The notes below the pieces were generated by a model. It was not told the DNA's origin. It searched no databases and saw only the letters and a list, made by a program, of their open reading frames with translations. This document shows, piece after piece, positions 1-11,338 of a stretch of 64,000 bases of DNA; within the stretch, counting starts at the first letter, position 1; each line of letters begins with the position of its first letter. The stretch is from Trichosporon coremiiforme (Eukaryota; Basidiomycota; Tremellomycetes; Trichosporonales; Trichosporonaceae), in contig BCJJ01000005.1 in the NCBI GenBank assembly GCA_039545355.1, positions 186,001 through 250,000 on the forward strand, in the 5' to 3' direction. The position numbers and the translations under genes are program-made.

Positions 1-741
1 ACCGATGTGGCGAAGGAGGCGGCGGACGTGATCCTCGTCGACGACGACTTTGGCTCCATCCTCCCTGCCGTCGAGGAGGGCCGGTCCATCTTCTACAACA
101 TCCAGAACTTCCTGTCGTTCCAGCTGTCGACTGCCGTCGCGGCGCTGTCGCTCATCACGCTGTCAACCATGTTCCGGCTCGCGAACCCGCTTAACGCGAT
201 GCAGATCCTCTTCATCAACATCCTCATGGACGGCCCGCCTGCGCAGGCGCTCGGTGTCGACCCCAGCAGGCGCGAGGTCATGAACCTCCGCCCGCGACGG
301 AAGGACAGCAGCGTGCTCAGCCGCAACATCCACTTCCGCGTCCTCTTCTCCGCCGCGTGCATCATCCTCGGCACGCTGTTCATCTACGCGTACGAAATCA
401 GCGACGGGTCCATGTCGCGCCGCGACCAGACCATGACCTTCACGGGCTTCGTGTTCCTGGATCTGGTCTCTGCGATCCAGAACCGCGGCGTCACGACGCC
501 CCTCGCGCGCAACCGCATGCTTTTCGTGACCGTCTCCGTGTCCTTTGTCTGCCAGCTCGCGCTCATCTACGTCCCCCTCCTCCAGCACGTGTTCCAGACC
601 GAGGCACTCGCCTTCAGTGACCTCTTCGCCCTCCTTGCCATTGCGGGCACGAGCTTTGCCGCTCACGAGGTGCGCAGGTTCTGGGAACGCAAGCAGGCAA
701 AGGAGGAGCAGTTTGAGCAGAGCAACTACATGATGGCCTAA
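1..741 (+). CDS. PMR1: Golgi Ca2+/Mn2+ P-type ATPase, C-terminal part (PMR1-like)
   Basis: The window opens inside this gene; frame 1 is open from base 1 to a TAA at 739-741, giving the last 246 residues. It starts in the hinge of the P domain (TDVAKEAADVILVDDDFGSI), the conserved block just before transmembrane segment M5, and then shows the M5-M10 membrane bundle. The M6 motif NILMDGPPAQALGVDP carries the Asn and Asp that bind Ca2+/Mn2+ in SPCA/PMR1 pumps, and the NPLNAMQILFIN lead-in is typical of PMR1 rather than of plasma-membrane or ER pumps. The family role is loading the Golgi with Ca2+ and Mn2+ for glycosylation and secretion. The tail is short, ending in a charged EEQFEQSNYMMA stretch. 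No intron is seen in this part. The ATP-binding and phosphorylation domains lie upstream of the window. Confidence 0.93.
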   Translation, partial: TDVAKEAADVILVDDDFGSILPAVEEGRSIFYNIQNFLSFQLSTAVAALSLITLSTMFRLANPLNAMQILFINILMDGPPAQALGVDPSRREVMNLRPRRKDSSVLSRNIHFRVLFSAACIILGTLFIYAYEISDGSMSRRDQTMTFTGFVFLDLVSAIQNRGVTTPLARNRMLFVTVSVSFVCQLALIYVPLLQHVFQTEALAFSDLFALLAIAGTSFAAHEVRRFWERKQAKEEQFEQSNYMMA

Positions 742-1678
742 GGCGCGAGCGCAGCGAGTGTAGCGAGCATGACGAGCGCCGAGAGTGCCGAGAGTGCCGA
801 GAATGTCGAGAACTCAGCGAGCACCCCAGAGTGCAGCCCGCACTTAGCGTCGAAGAGCGAGCGCAGAGAGCGTGCGCCGAGAGCGCTGCATCAGCATTCG
901 CAATAGATTAGAATATCGATACCACATGCATGAGACAATTAGACCAGACGTCCTAGCACACGCCCCGCTCACCGCGCGCTCGCGCTGCACTGCGCCTCAA
1001 GCCACTGACGCAGAGATGTGAAGTGCGGCCAAGACACGCGACGTCACTGTTCATTGAGGTGAGTTCGGAGTGGGGGTGATTCAGTCGTGTGGCAACTTTG
1101 ATATGCAGACAGCACCTGCACATAAAGCACTGTCGATGTGGAGCCGGCTATCAACTAGCTAGGCATGCGAAGACACTGTGGAGCTCGGCTGCTCGGCTGC
1201 GACATGTTGGCGCCGGGAAGGAATGGAACGACACCACCGCTGTGGTGGGTGGCAAATCCACCAGAGACAGGAGCGCAGGAACCTCGGCAGCACCACCGCC
1301 CACATGTTTCGCGTCACGCTTCACCCGCAGGAGGTCACTGCAGTCACCCTCCCCTCGGGTGGCGGGTGACTCGGCCCGGGTGCTGGCCGGATAGCCCACC
1401 GCTCGCCGGCAGCTACGCGGCTGTCTACGATCGATCAAGCCCCATCCCCACATCGCTGCCTATTCAGTTAGTCATTGAATCGTTTGTGGGTCGGCTCGCT
1501 GTTGCGTGTATCGTCGCCGCCTTCTGTTACAGTCCCAACTCGCCACCTGTCAGCAGCCCGCACTCTCGCTCGCTGCGCTCGCACTCGCGCTCACGCTCTG
1601 CTTGGCTTCATTTCTGCATTACTTGTACATTAACTTCAAAAAAACTTCAGAGTGAAACAACACTTGATGAGGACAGGC
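742..1678. other. intergenic region between convergent PMR1 and subtilisin genes
   Basis: About 0.94 kb lies between the two stop codons. At 743-870 there is an imperfect purine-rich repeat built on a GAGYGYCGAGA-like word (gccgagagtgccgagagtg). Open frames at 1089-1743 have no recognisable domain or codon bias and look like chance in a GC-rich genome. Both 3' UTRs and terminators must lie here. Confidence 0.6.
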
Positions 1679-3427
1679 CTACTTGGTCGAGGTCGCGTTG
1701 TTGTAAGCGAGGAGGTTGGGCGAGCCCTTGCCGACGTCCTTAAGCTGGCCGGGGGTGGCGAGCGCGAGGAGGGCCTTCTTGAGCTGGGCGGTCGTGATCT
1801 TCTTGTCGCCGACGCGCTGGAGCTCTACCGTCTCGTCGGGCTTGGGGAGGACAAGCTTCATCCAGCTGGGCACGAGCTCGTACGCCTGCGAGTAGATCGA
1901 GGGCTCCTGCTCGACGAGCTCGACAGAGTCAGAGTTGATCGTGAACGTGGGGTGGCCCTCGATCGAAAGCAGGTAGGCGAGGAGACCACAGATGTGGGGC
2001 GACGCCATCGAGGTACCAGAAATGGTGTTGGTCGACTCGGGACCAGTGTTCCAGGTCGAGAGAATGTTGAGGCCAGGGGCGAAGACGTCAACACACTTGC
2101 CCCAGTTGGAGAAATAGGCGCGGTCGTCACCGATAGTGGAAGCACCGACAGTGATAGCGCCCTTGGCAGCAGCGGGCGAGTACTTGCACGCGTCAGAGTC
2201 ATCGTTGCCCGCGGCGACGGCGAAGTGGAGGCCGTGCTCGACAGCGGCGTCAACAGCCTCGTCGAGCGAAGGAGCCTTGCCACCTCCGAGCGACATGTTG
2301 GCGACGGAACCCTTGTGCTTGGTCTTGCCAGTCAGGGCGAGCTCACGCGCAGCCTCGGCGGCGAGCCTGGCAGCGTCCTGGGCAGCCCAGAGAACACCGT
2401 CGATGACGTCGGACATGGTTCCGGATCCGTTGGAGCCGAGAACCTTGACGGCGACGAGGTTGGCGCCCTTGGCGACACCGTACTTGCGCGAACCGACGGT
2501 ACCAGCGCAATGGGTGCCGTGTCCATTGCCGTCCTTGTCGACATCGTTGCGGGGGATGGTCTTACCCCAGCGGGCGCGGCCCTGGAACTCGACGTGGTTG
2601 ATGTTGATACCAGTGTCGATCACATAGGCAGTGACACCGTCACCTCCGGATCCGTCGTAGGTATACTTGTTGAAGGTGCCGAGGCGGAGCTCCTTGCGGT
2701 GCGAGATACGGGCGAGACCCCAAGGGGCGCCAATCTCAGTCTTGAGCTCGTCGTCGCCAGAGAATGCGTCGTCGACACCCTGGGGAACCTCAGTGGTGGT
2801 CATGATCTGGTCGTGGTCGACGTAAGCGACGTCAGGCGACGAGCGGATCAGCTCGAGGGTCTCCTTCGAGAAGCGACCGGCTAACAGGTCAGTACTACAT
2901 CCATCGACGCCAGAACTGATCATCTACTCACCGTAACCAGCATAGTCAATAGACTCGGGGGTGAAGACGTTGGTGATACCGGCCTCGTCGCCCTGAAGGG
3001 GCTGTGTCGAGTTAGCGCAAGAGCTCATGTTTGTTGCCACCGAGTTGCCACCCGACCAGCCACCGCTCCCGCCAATGCATGGGCACATCATCACTGCCAG
3101 CGATGTGGGCACGCATCCAGAGCCTCTCAGCTACTCGTAGAACTACCCGGAGCTCCGATCGGACAATGGTGGGTGTGACCGGAGGTGGCCGAAATGGGAT
3201 GGTGACGTCGGGACGTGAGGGGGAGGGGGGAAAACACTTACGCTGGCGAGCGACGACTCGGCGATCGAGTCGAGGTGAAGGGCGATGGTGGCGGGGTTGA
3301 CGCCCTTCTTGAAGACGACGATGTACTGGTCATCGATGATGTTGCCGTTCGAGCTGAGGGGCGCGAGCTGCGAGATGGGGGTGGCGAGGATGGCCGGGAG
3401 CAACGAGAACAAGACAGCGAGACGCAT
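1679..3427 (-). CDS. secreted subtilisin-like serine protease (S8A, proteinase K/cerevisin type)
   Basis: Three exons (3427-3242, 3001-2932, 2880-1679) join cleanly to 485 residues. A signal peptide (MRLAVLFSLLPAILATPIS) is followed by an inhibitor I9 propeptide (DDQYIVVFKKG, then DVAYVDHDQIM) and the peptidase S8 domain. The triad is Asp174 (YVIDTGIN), His206 (NGHGTHCAGTV) and Ser376 (SGTSMASPH), with the oxyanion Asn311 in VAAGND, so the enzyme should be active. The fold and exon layout match fungal proteinase K and cuticle-degrading proteases. About 100 residues follow the catalytic Ser block (GQLKDVGKGSPNLLAYNN ends the protein), which is usual for cerevisin-type enzymes. It is expected in the secretory pathway, vacuole or medium, for protein turnover or nutrient scavenging. 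A TTATAA box lies about 165 nt upstream of the ATG. Confidence 0.93.
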
Positions 3428-4644
3428 GCTGGGCACTGGTGGGTAGCACAAGAAATGGGTACTGGGAGAGTTGGGGTAGGGTGCACGGAGTGTGTCTGGG
3501 GACGGCTCTCTGGAGATACTCTTGTCGATGGATGGACCAAGAGCGAAGAGAGATGAGGAGGAAAGGGCGGGGTTTGACAGCGGTGGTGGTTATAAGCGAA
3601 TGGGGGGGAACTGGGGTGGTTGCGCGATAAGACCAAGAACGGCAATGGGCGCGCCAGATACCTAGGCTGAGAGCCAGGTGGGATGGCATGGCCCGGCACA
3701 CCACTGTCTGCAATGTGGGGGGAGCGATGACGTTTGTGACTCGCAGCCAGCCGAGAGTCAGGGTCCATTGTCACTGACTAGACTAGCTCACGTGGGAACG
3801 CGGCGACGCGCTTTGCACACTTGCACCGTTCAAGCTGCGATCCTGCGCCGCGGCTTCCCGTATCTCACACCCGGGGACCCACACGGTCACATCACCTGGT
3901 AGTACACAGCACGTCCACCCGTCCACCATCCGTGACTAGTCGACTGCCAGAGCGGTCAGCACAGGTTTTTGGACAACTATGCATATTCTCCGATGGATCA
4001 ACGACGCGCCCCTAGACACCTCCCTTTCGCTTTCGAACCATCAGACCAGTTCATGCGGCTCGGGACTTGATCCAGTCAACCGCCTCCCACTATCGGCTGA
4101 CCAGAACACACCCTCGTCCCTGACGAGCCGACTCCTGACGTCCTGACTCACCCCATCCTCACAGCTCTTCTGGGTGGCAAACTCCCGCTTGATCTACTCA
4201 GCCGACCCCAGATTCATTCGTTGTCGATTGCTCACGCTACCTGTGCTATCCGCACATGTCCCCGTTTGGCATCGCTATGCTTGTAGTCTATCGCTGGTGC
4301 AGGAGTCCAGCTGGGTTGCTTGCGTAGATAGCTGCCACAGATGCACCTCGGCAGTAGTCGAAACCCTAATGTGAACCCGCGACTCCTGCGACTATCATGG
4401 GGCAATCAACAGACGCCTCACGCAATCTTAAGCACGCACTTGGCGCCAGATTATGCGTGAGCCTCCCGCCTGCGTCACGCTTGCGATGAGGTTTATAGCA
4501 GACGGGAACAAATGTTAGAGTGTCCGATAGTTCGCTCACCTTGAGATGCACAGCGGCCGCTGTATCATGCTGCAGTACGTGTTCGGTAGCAATGGCATGC
4601 CAACTACAAGAAGCTATCTACGACCGAACGAGCGAATGTTCTCC
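3428..4644. other. intergenic region upstream of subtilisin and downstream of Argonaute
   Basis: 1.2 kb holding the subtilisin promoter and, at the far end, the 3' UTR of the Argonaute gene. The sequence is less GC-rich than its neighbours from about 3.9 to 4.6 kb. I see no tRNA, repeat or credible coding sequence here. Confidence 0.5.
3590..3595 (-). promoter_or_regulatory. possible TATA box of the subtilisin gene
   Basis: TTATAA on the minus strand about 165 nt before the start codon, within a short stretch of C/T-rich minus-strand sequence. The position suits a yeast-type promoter; it is untested. Confidence 0.35.
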
Positions 4645-7600
4645 TCACATGAACCAGGCCACCTCCTTCACGGGGGAATTGTTAAGGCGCTTTGCGATGA
4701 GGTAGGGGTCAAAGGCAGCGTCCTTGGGCTGCTTGATGCCACTGCCCGAGTACGAGGTCGTGGTGTCGGAAACATCCTCGTCGTTGTAGGTCATGTTGCG
4801 CGATTGGGCGCACACGATGTTGGCATAGTAGACAACGGGAACGATGGAGACGGCTCGAGTGGCCCGGAGGTAAGTGTAGCTGAGGTCGTTGCAGAGCTTC
4901 TGCATGGCGTCGGCGTTAAAGTTGTTCTCATCGCGAAGAACAACGTAGTGAGTGGGACGAGCCGTGCCCTGCAGACCGGCGTGGGCCTGGAGGTAGAAGT
5001 CGAACGCGAAGGGGTGGGTGACGTCGACGTCGACAACAGTACCGGCCTTGAGATTGCCTGAACGGTCGCCATCGGTGTCGCGCACGGGGAAGAAGCGCAT
5101 GTTGTGCTGATGTCAGTTTGGTACGTCTCGGGAATTGACTCACCCTCTTGGCGCAGACTACGAAGGTGACAGTCGGGTTGTACTTGGGACCGCCACAAGT
5201 CTTGGCAGCAGCCTTGACCGCAGCGAACTCCTGCTGGCAGACCTTCTTGTACTGGCCCTCGTCGACACCGTCGCGGAAGAAGATGATGCGCTTGGGCGGG
5301 TTGCGGTTGTGCTTTTGGAAGGTGCGCAGGTGCTCCTCCATCATCTCCTGGAGTCGACCGATGATCTCGCTGGATACGTTAGCGCGGTAACTGCAAACGT
5401 AGCTCATTCTACTCACAGTCGTCCCTCCTGCAGACGGATGCTCGACTCGAACTTGTTGTTGTTGGAGTTCATTCCGGCAACGGAAGCAGCGATGGACGGC
5501 TGGATGAGGCCACGCGTAGGAGGCGGGTGCGTCACGTCGGCGCCGACGATCATGGTGTCCTTCTCGATTGCGAGCTTCACGTCGTGAGTGACGCCGCCAA
5601 GCTTGCTCTGGATCTTCAACGAGACGTTGCCGAAGTACTGGTCCTGTCCCTTGGGGCTGCGAATCTTGGACCACTGCAGGCACTGAGTTGGAACCCACTT
5701 CCTGAGGTACATCGAGGCGACAGTCTTGATGTTCTTGTACAGCTCGACGTCCCGACGAGGCATGATGACGACGATCAGCTGCGGATCCTGCTGGCCGGCC
5801 TTCATGTACGCCTCCCTGCACGCCTCGGAGAGGTCGTCCTTGAGGTTCTGGTGCCGAGCGCGCACGCAAGGAGGGTTGTCGTTGGTGAGAGCGATGCCGT
5901 ACGTCCTCATCGACTGCACGAGTTGACGCTTCAAGCTCTCCATCTCCTGCGGACCGCAGGAGCGGTCGAGAGAAAGAATGGCCCACGACTTGAGCATGTT
6001 GCCGGGCTCAGCGAACTTGACGCTCTTGAGGTTCCAGGCACCGAAGTTGGTGGGGACAGTCTTTCCCTGACCATAGGTGACCTTTGGCGAAGGCAGGACG
6101 CGAGACATGACGTTCATCGGCTTGGTGTTGACCTCGACGCCCCAAGCCTTGATCTTCGGGACGTTGTTGTAGTCGAGAACAGAGTACCAGCGCTTGACTG
6201 GGCCAGTTAGCAGCAGTTCTGACGAACGAAGGGCGAGCTTGACTCACTAGCCTCCAGGCGAGCGGTGGGCTTCTGGGCAGCGACGCGGATCATGTCAGCA
6301 GCCTGGTCGGAGGTGAGGTCGGAGAAATTGATGGTGTTGAAGTCGGACATGTGAACGAGCTCCATCCTTGCGGGATCAGCGACTGGGTGTGGAGGAATGA
6401 TGGAGTCAAGGTAGTCAAAGACACTCACGGGACCATCAAGTCCTTGCCGTAAACAACACAAGGAAGGCGGGGCTTGGTGATAGTAATGTTGTACTGCTCC
6501 TTGAAGTACTGGATCACGCTGATGTTGCGGTCCGGGGCGCCATCACGACCGTTCATCAGGAACTTGATGTCCGCGGCCGGATCGGACGAGATACGCTTGA
6601 TCGAGAACTGTCTGGCCAACTTCCTGCTATGTCAGCGCTGACCGCACATGTGGACAACTCACCGGTAGGGGAGGGTAAACTTCTTGCGGTAGAGCAGCTT
6701 CGACAGGCGACGGCACTGCTGGACAGTGATCTCCTGGAACGAGGCCGGACCACCTCCGCCTTGCTGAGGGGGACCGCCGCGACCACTGCGGCCGCCTCGA
6801 CCTCCGCGAGGGCCGCCTCGCCCGCCACGACCGCCGCCACCACCACCGCCGGAGCCGAGACCGAGAATCTCCGTCGCGAGGTTGACGAGATTACCGGACT
6901 GATAAAACGCGGTGAACGCGGTGTCGAGCTGGATGGCTCCGTAGCCATCCCATGAAGTAGGGCGGAAGGACTGGGTGAAGCCCTTGCCAACAACACCACC
7001 GCCGCTGATCGGGGTCTGGTCCTGAAGACCGAAGAAGCGACCGCGAGCGCCGATAGGAGTAAACTTTGTCAGAGGGTCGTCACGAAGCAGGACGTTGATG
7101 GCCTGCATTGCAGTAAGGACTCCCTCCATGTTCGAGAGGATTTCACCATTGCCCAAGCAGAACCTCGTAATGTCGGAGATCGAAACGACCTTCGGGTTGC
7201 CGACGCGGTCCTCGGCGGGCTGGACGGTAAGCTTGAAGCGGCGGCGGTCGTCGACTTCAGTCTTGTCTGGCTCTGGGACGGCAACGACCATTTGCAGCTT
7301 GCCATTCTCGCCCAGCTCAAACTTGTCGATGGTGTAAACGTTCTTCTGATTGTCGAACACGGCGTTCTTGAAAGCCAAGCTATCGGGCCGCGACATTCCA
7401 TCGATGCACGCCTGCCTCCAGACCATGTTGGCGAGGTTCTTGGGCATCCTAGATGGTCAGCAGTGGTAGGGGCGAAACCTAAGTCGATACTCACTTTTGG
7501 TTCTGGACCTTGACGACCGGAGTGATCTCGACGTCGTAGTGGCTGAGGAGGGTCAGACTGAATCGAGCTGAAGAGCCGAGACAAACTCACAAGATTGACA

Positions 7601-8255
7601 GATTAGGCTTGTTGAAGCGAACGGGGTACATGTTCGCCGTGACCTTCACGGGCTGGCCCTGCGTGCCGTAGCCTGCTATTAGTCTGGGTGAAGTGAACGT
7701 CTTGCAAGTCGATGCTCACCAGGGCGGGGATGGGCGTCTGTCGCGTCAGCATTGTAACATAAGCCCCATAACGAGTCACTCAAACGAGTCACTCACCGGC
7801 GAGAACAAAGTCCTGGCGAATCGCCATGTTCTGCATAATGGACTCAAGCTGTCCAATGTCCGCAGCGGGGACCTTGGCGGGCGGGGGCTTCTTGGCCGGG
7901 GAAGCCTGGAGAGTCAGAACAGCGGAAGGCGCTGATGGATGGTCTCCTCAAAATCGCAGAGTACTTCTATGTGGTGATAAAGACAGTTAGTTGGGCGTGG
8001 GGAGCTGCGACTCTGTGGCTCGCCACCAGACATGGAGGAAGGCACTCGCCACACGGTTGACACAGGGGTACGACTGAGCACAGCCGCCGATAATGATGAT
8101 TGCAGCTGTCGCTCGTGCATCAGAGAGACAGGAAGCCACTCAGAGAAAAGGCAGCGGCTTCTTGTCCGAAATTCAGAGGAGAGGGACGCGCAACATGGAT
8201 AGAGGGAAGGCCAACTGGTGGACTGAGGACTGACCTTCGAACCCTTAGGCGGCAT
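4645..8255 (-). CDS. AGO1: Argonaute protein (RNA-silencing effector)
   Basis: Eleven exons: 8255-8235, 7905-7797, 7737-7720, 7672-7591, 7542-7495, 7448-6663, 6623-6429, 6366-6248, 6197-5417, 5369-5144, 5106-4645. All phases agree and give 948 residues. Order: N domain (KVTANMYPVRFNKPNLSIFHYD), linker 1 around 220-290, an RGG-rich insert (about 292-326), PAZ, then Mid-PIWI. PIWI residues visible are Asp680 (GADVTHP), glutamate finger Glu721 (GRLEII) and Asp753 (FRDGVDEGQY). The fourth catalytic position, by exact spacing from human AGO2 (138 residues after the third residue), is Asn891 (YYANIV) instead of His or Asp. The family binds small RNAs and silences transcripts or transposons. The first coding exon has only seven codons with a GTCAGT donor and a 329-nt intron, so the N-terminus is the least certain part. 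It shares its 5' region with the divergent eIF6 gene. Confidence 0.92.
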
Positions 8256-9452
8256 TCTGGCGGGCTGGCTTGAAGGAGGGCTGTGGTCAGCGTTGCAAGA
8301 AGTCGTGAGTACTGGCGACTGACAGTTGGTACACGAAGGAACTGCTTGTGAGAGGAAAGGAAGGTGGTCAGTTGTGAGCTGCTGGACGTTGGGTGGGAAG
8401 AAGTAGTGGTGTGGGGGGAAAGAGGGAAGAGGGCGGGGATATACCAGGTTATGTATCGTGCTGTGCTGGCGCTGAGCTAACTGGACTAGGACAGGGCGGG
8501 CGGGTGAACACCAGAGGAGTTGACTGACGAGGGGCGCAACACACTGGGGACAATAGGTGATGCGCGAGAGGAGGTGCGGACAGATCGATCGTACCTTATA
8601 CGTATGAGAACTGGTGAGGGCAGACTGGGCGGAGGCCCGCACGCAATGGTCAGTGCGATAGTGCGTGAGGAGCCGTGCCTGAAACAGACCAGCCAGGCCG
8701 TCCGAGACGCCCAACCTCGTCTGCGACTTGAAAGGTGTCACCTGGTACCAGCGACCTCAATCGACACGTCTCTGGCACTCGCAATGAGGAGCTCTTCTGG
8801 TAGCCTTGGTGAGGTTCCATGATTCTTGTGACAGTGAACAAGAGAGCATCAATGCAGTGGCGTGAAATCATCTGCGGCGGCCTGCCACCCTCTGGCCAAC
8901 CCTCGCCCGCACGGTGGCAGACCACCTGCGATCAAACAAATCGTCTAGGTTCCGCACCTCTGCTTCAAACCATTCCGCAACTCTGTGACACAGAGAGCAA
9001 CTGGTTGGCCTTGATCAGCCGAGACGCAGCGCGCACGCGCGCGCGAACTCGCAGCGAGCGCGTTCTCGTACTGCCGATTACTGGCCACGCTCCCACCCAC
9101 CCGACGGCATTCATATTCAGGCACGGTTGTATCACCATATAATATTACCGAGCCAGCCAAGTCTTATCCAATCCCTCCCGTTTAGCCTGAAATTCTCGCG
9201 TGTGGGCTCCGCCGGATCCGAACGACTTGCAACCGTGTGCAACTGAGTCCAAAAGTTGACGCAACGCTTCTCGGTGCTCGTGGATTGTTGATCGCCAGTC
9301 ACCGGATAAAATCTTCTAGCCGCCGTTTGTTTCGACCAGAACCACACAAACGTAGCACAACACGCTCTCAGTGCTCTAGACGACTTAGAGCACCTTACGA
9401 ACTCGTCACCCTCTTTACACCGCGCTTCTACACCCCAAATCACAGCTGCACC
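8256..9452. promoter_or_regulatory. shared 5' region of divergent Argonaute and eIF6 genes
   Basis: 1.2 kb separates the two start codons. The part nearest Argonaute is pyrimidine-rich on the minus strand (around 8390-8440), as expected of a leader. The centre (9030-9060) has a GCGCGC-type block. No TATA box stands out and no open frame is convincing. Confidence 0.55.
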
Positions 9453-10236
9453 ATGGCTACTCGTAAGTCACCAGCTACGAAGTTGTGGGACCGAAGCTGA
9501 CAGTCCAGGTTGCCAGTTTGAGAACTCTACCGACATCGGCGTCTTCGCCAAGCTCACGAACTCGTACTGCCTGACGGCTCTTGCGTCTTCGTCCAACTTC
9601 TACTCGGTGTTCGAGGCCGAGCTCCAGGACGTTGTGCCCATCATCCACACGACGATCGCGGGAACGCGTATCGTCGGTCGCCTGACCGCCGGCAACCGTC
9701 ACGGACTGCTGGTCCCGTCAACGACGACGGACCAGGAGCTGCAGCACCTGCGTAACTCGCTCCCGCCGAGCGTCGCGATCCAGCGTGTCGAGGAGCGCCT
9801 GTCGGCGCTCGGCAACGTGATCGCGTGCAACGACTATGTCGCGCTCGTCCACCCCGACATTGACCGCGAGACCGAGGAGATCATTGCCGACACGCTCAAG
9901 GTCGAGGTCTTCCGCCAGACCATTGCCAGCAACGTCCTCGTCGGATCGTACTGTGCCCTCTCGAACCAGGGCGGTCTCGTCCACCCCAAGACGACCCGCA
10001 GCGAGCTCGATGAGCTCTCCTCCCTCCTCCAGGTCCCCCTCGTCGCCGGAACGGTCAACCGTGGATCCGACGTCATCGGCGCCGGCATGGTCGTCAACGA
10101 CTGGACCGCCTTCTGTGGTCTTGACACGACCGCCACCGAGGTCTCCGTCATCGAGGCTACCTTCAAGCTCCAGGGACAGAACCAGGCCGCCATCATCAAC
10201 GACATGCGCGACTCCCTCATCGACAACTACGCCTAA
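9453..10236 (+). CDS. TIF6: eukaryotic translation initiation factor 6 (60S anti-association factor)
   Basis: Two exons: a ten-base first exon at 9453-9462 (ATG GCT ACT C), a 46-nt intron, then 9509-10236, giving 245 residues, the normal eIF6 length. The protein starts [21 protein letters not shown] and shows the five-fold repeated pentein fold of eIF6, including [22 protein letters not shown] and [25 protein letters not shown] (shown in part). eIF6 is needed for 60S subunit biogenesis in the nucleolus and blocks premature 40S-60S joining in the cytoplasm. Strong codon bias fits high expression. The start codon has a good context (caccATGGc). It lies head to head with Argonaute. Confidence 0.97.
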
Positions 10237-10898
10237 GTCGCCCGTTGGTTTCTCTTGGTTCTTTAGATCGCAGACGATGGATATTACCCTGTATTATGAA
10301 CTCATAACAGCTTGAACAATCTCTCTTGAACAGCTTGAACAGCTTAAACTTTAACTGACAAAGTCTGACGGCTGATGCTGAGGCGATCAGGGACCATATC
10401 AGTGTTGTTTGTCTTCTCATGGTTCTCACGATCGCTTGCGATGGCTGCCGCCCCTGAACTGACAGAACATAGTGCATAATACCCAAGGTGATTACTAACT
10501 GATACAAAATCATACAATGAAGCCGCGCTGAGCACGGGCGGGTAAGGGCAGAAAGGATGGTATATGGGCAGGGGTCGTTGATATTTGGAGCGTCCAAATA
10601 ACAGAGTCCAAGGGTCCGGAGGAGGGGTCAACAAAGTGTGTGTGTGAAGAATGCAAACGTGGGTGGTGGACTTTTGGATTGGGTGATGCAAGTAGTCGAA
10701 CAAGTGAGGTGAGGAGGAGCTGGACACGGCGAGTAAGGCTGGGCGGACCGAACGCGATTGCGCAGAAACAGCGGTCAATGCTGTGAACTGGGGGTGGCCG
10801 CCCGGACCTGGCAGGGCCGCGCGGGGTCGAGACCAAAGACGGCGTTCAAGCTCGAGATGTGGGCTACGATCGATCCCATTCGACCCACGAACGCCTCC
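10237..10898. other. 3' intergenic region between eIF6 and a small membrane-protein gene
   Basis: Convergent 3' ends. It contains an A/T-richer eIF6 3' UTR with short direct repeats (cttgaacaatctctcttgaacagcttgaacagctt, 10312-10345 region). Minus-strand open frames here (10217-10836) have no recognisable content. Confidence 0.5.
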
Positions 10899-11338
10899 TC
10901 AGAGGGGTACGGCTGCTTGCGGGACCTGGACGTGCAGCAGGTCCAGGTGCGTGTAGAGGTGGTACGCAGCGAGTAAGACCAGGATTAGGATGACGAGTGA
11001 GCGTGCTGTCGGCGCTGTTGGTCGGACGCGGGGGCCGTACACCGTGCAAGGGTTGAGAAGCACGACCTGCTTGCGCCCTGTCAGTGTCGGGGAGCAGGAG
11101 ACATAGTCGTCGTCGGCCTCGGCTGCCTATTAGCTGGTGAACGAAGGCAAAGCAGCAGCAAGCAGTACTCACTCAGGACGATTCCGGGGACCTCTATCCG
11201 CTTCTCGAGTATCCGGAGGTGCTGGTCGTGCTGACCGCGTTTCTCGGAGGCCGACATGGAATGCAAGGGTAAAGGGGCTGCTTGGATCAGCTCATTGTAC
11301 GGTGCGATGCGGGCAAGCTACTCACTGAGATCGCACAT
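10899..11338 (-). CDS. small single-pass membrane protein of unknown function
   Basis: I do not recognise the family. Three exons (11338-11326, 11280-11173, 11122-10899) join in phase to 114 residues; both introns have GTGAGT donors. The protein has a short N-terminus (MCDL), a charged helical segment (SEKRGQHDQHLRILEKRIEV), an acidic patch (EADDDYVSCSP), a basic stretch (TGRKQVV) and one hydrophobic helix near the C-terminus (SLVILILVLLAAYHLYTHL), ending QAAVPL. The arrangement suggests a tail-anchored protein with a cytosolic N-terminus. Support for it being real is the clean splicing, the single frame kept across both junctions and the clear membrane segment. The second exon could instead start at 11277, dropping one residue. 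Confidence 0.55.

Noticed and set aside
1652..2884. 410-codon plus-strand open frame
   Set aside because: It is the antisense shadow of the subtilisin gene, whose catalytic motifs fix the minus strand as coding.
4355..4375. Telomere-like aaccctaa word
   Set aside because: A single copy with no tandem repetition; chance.
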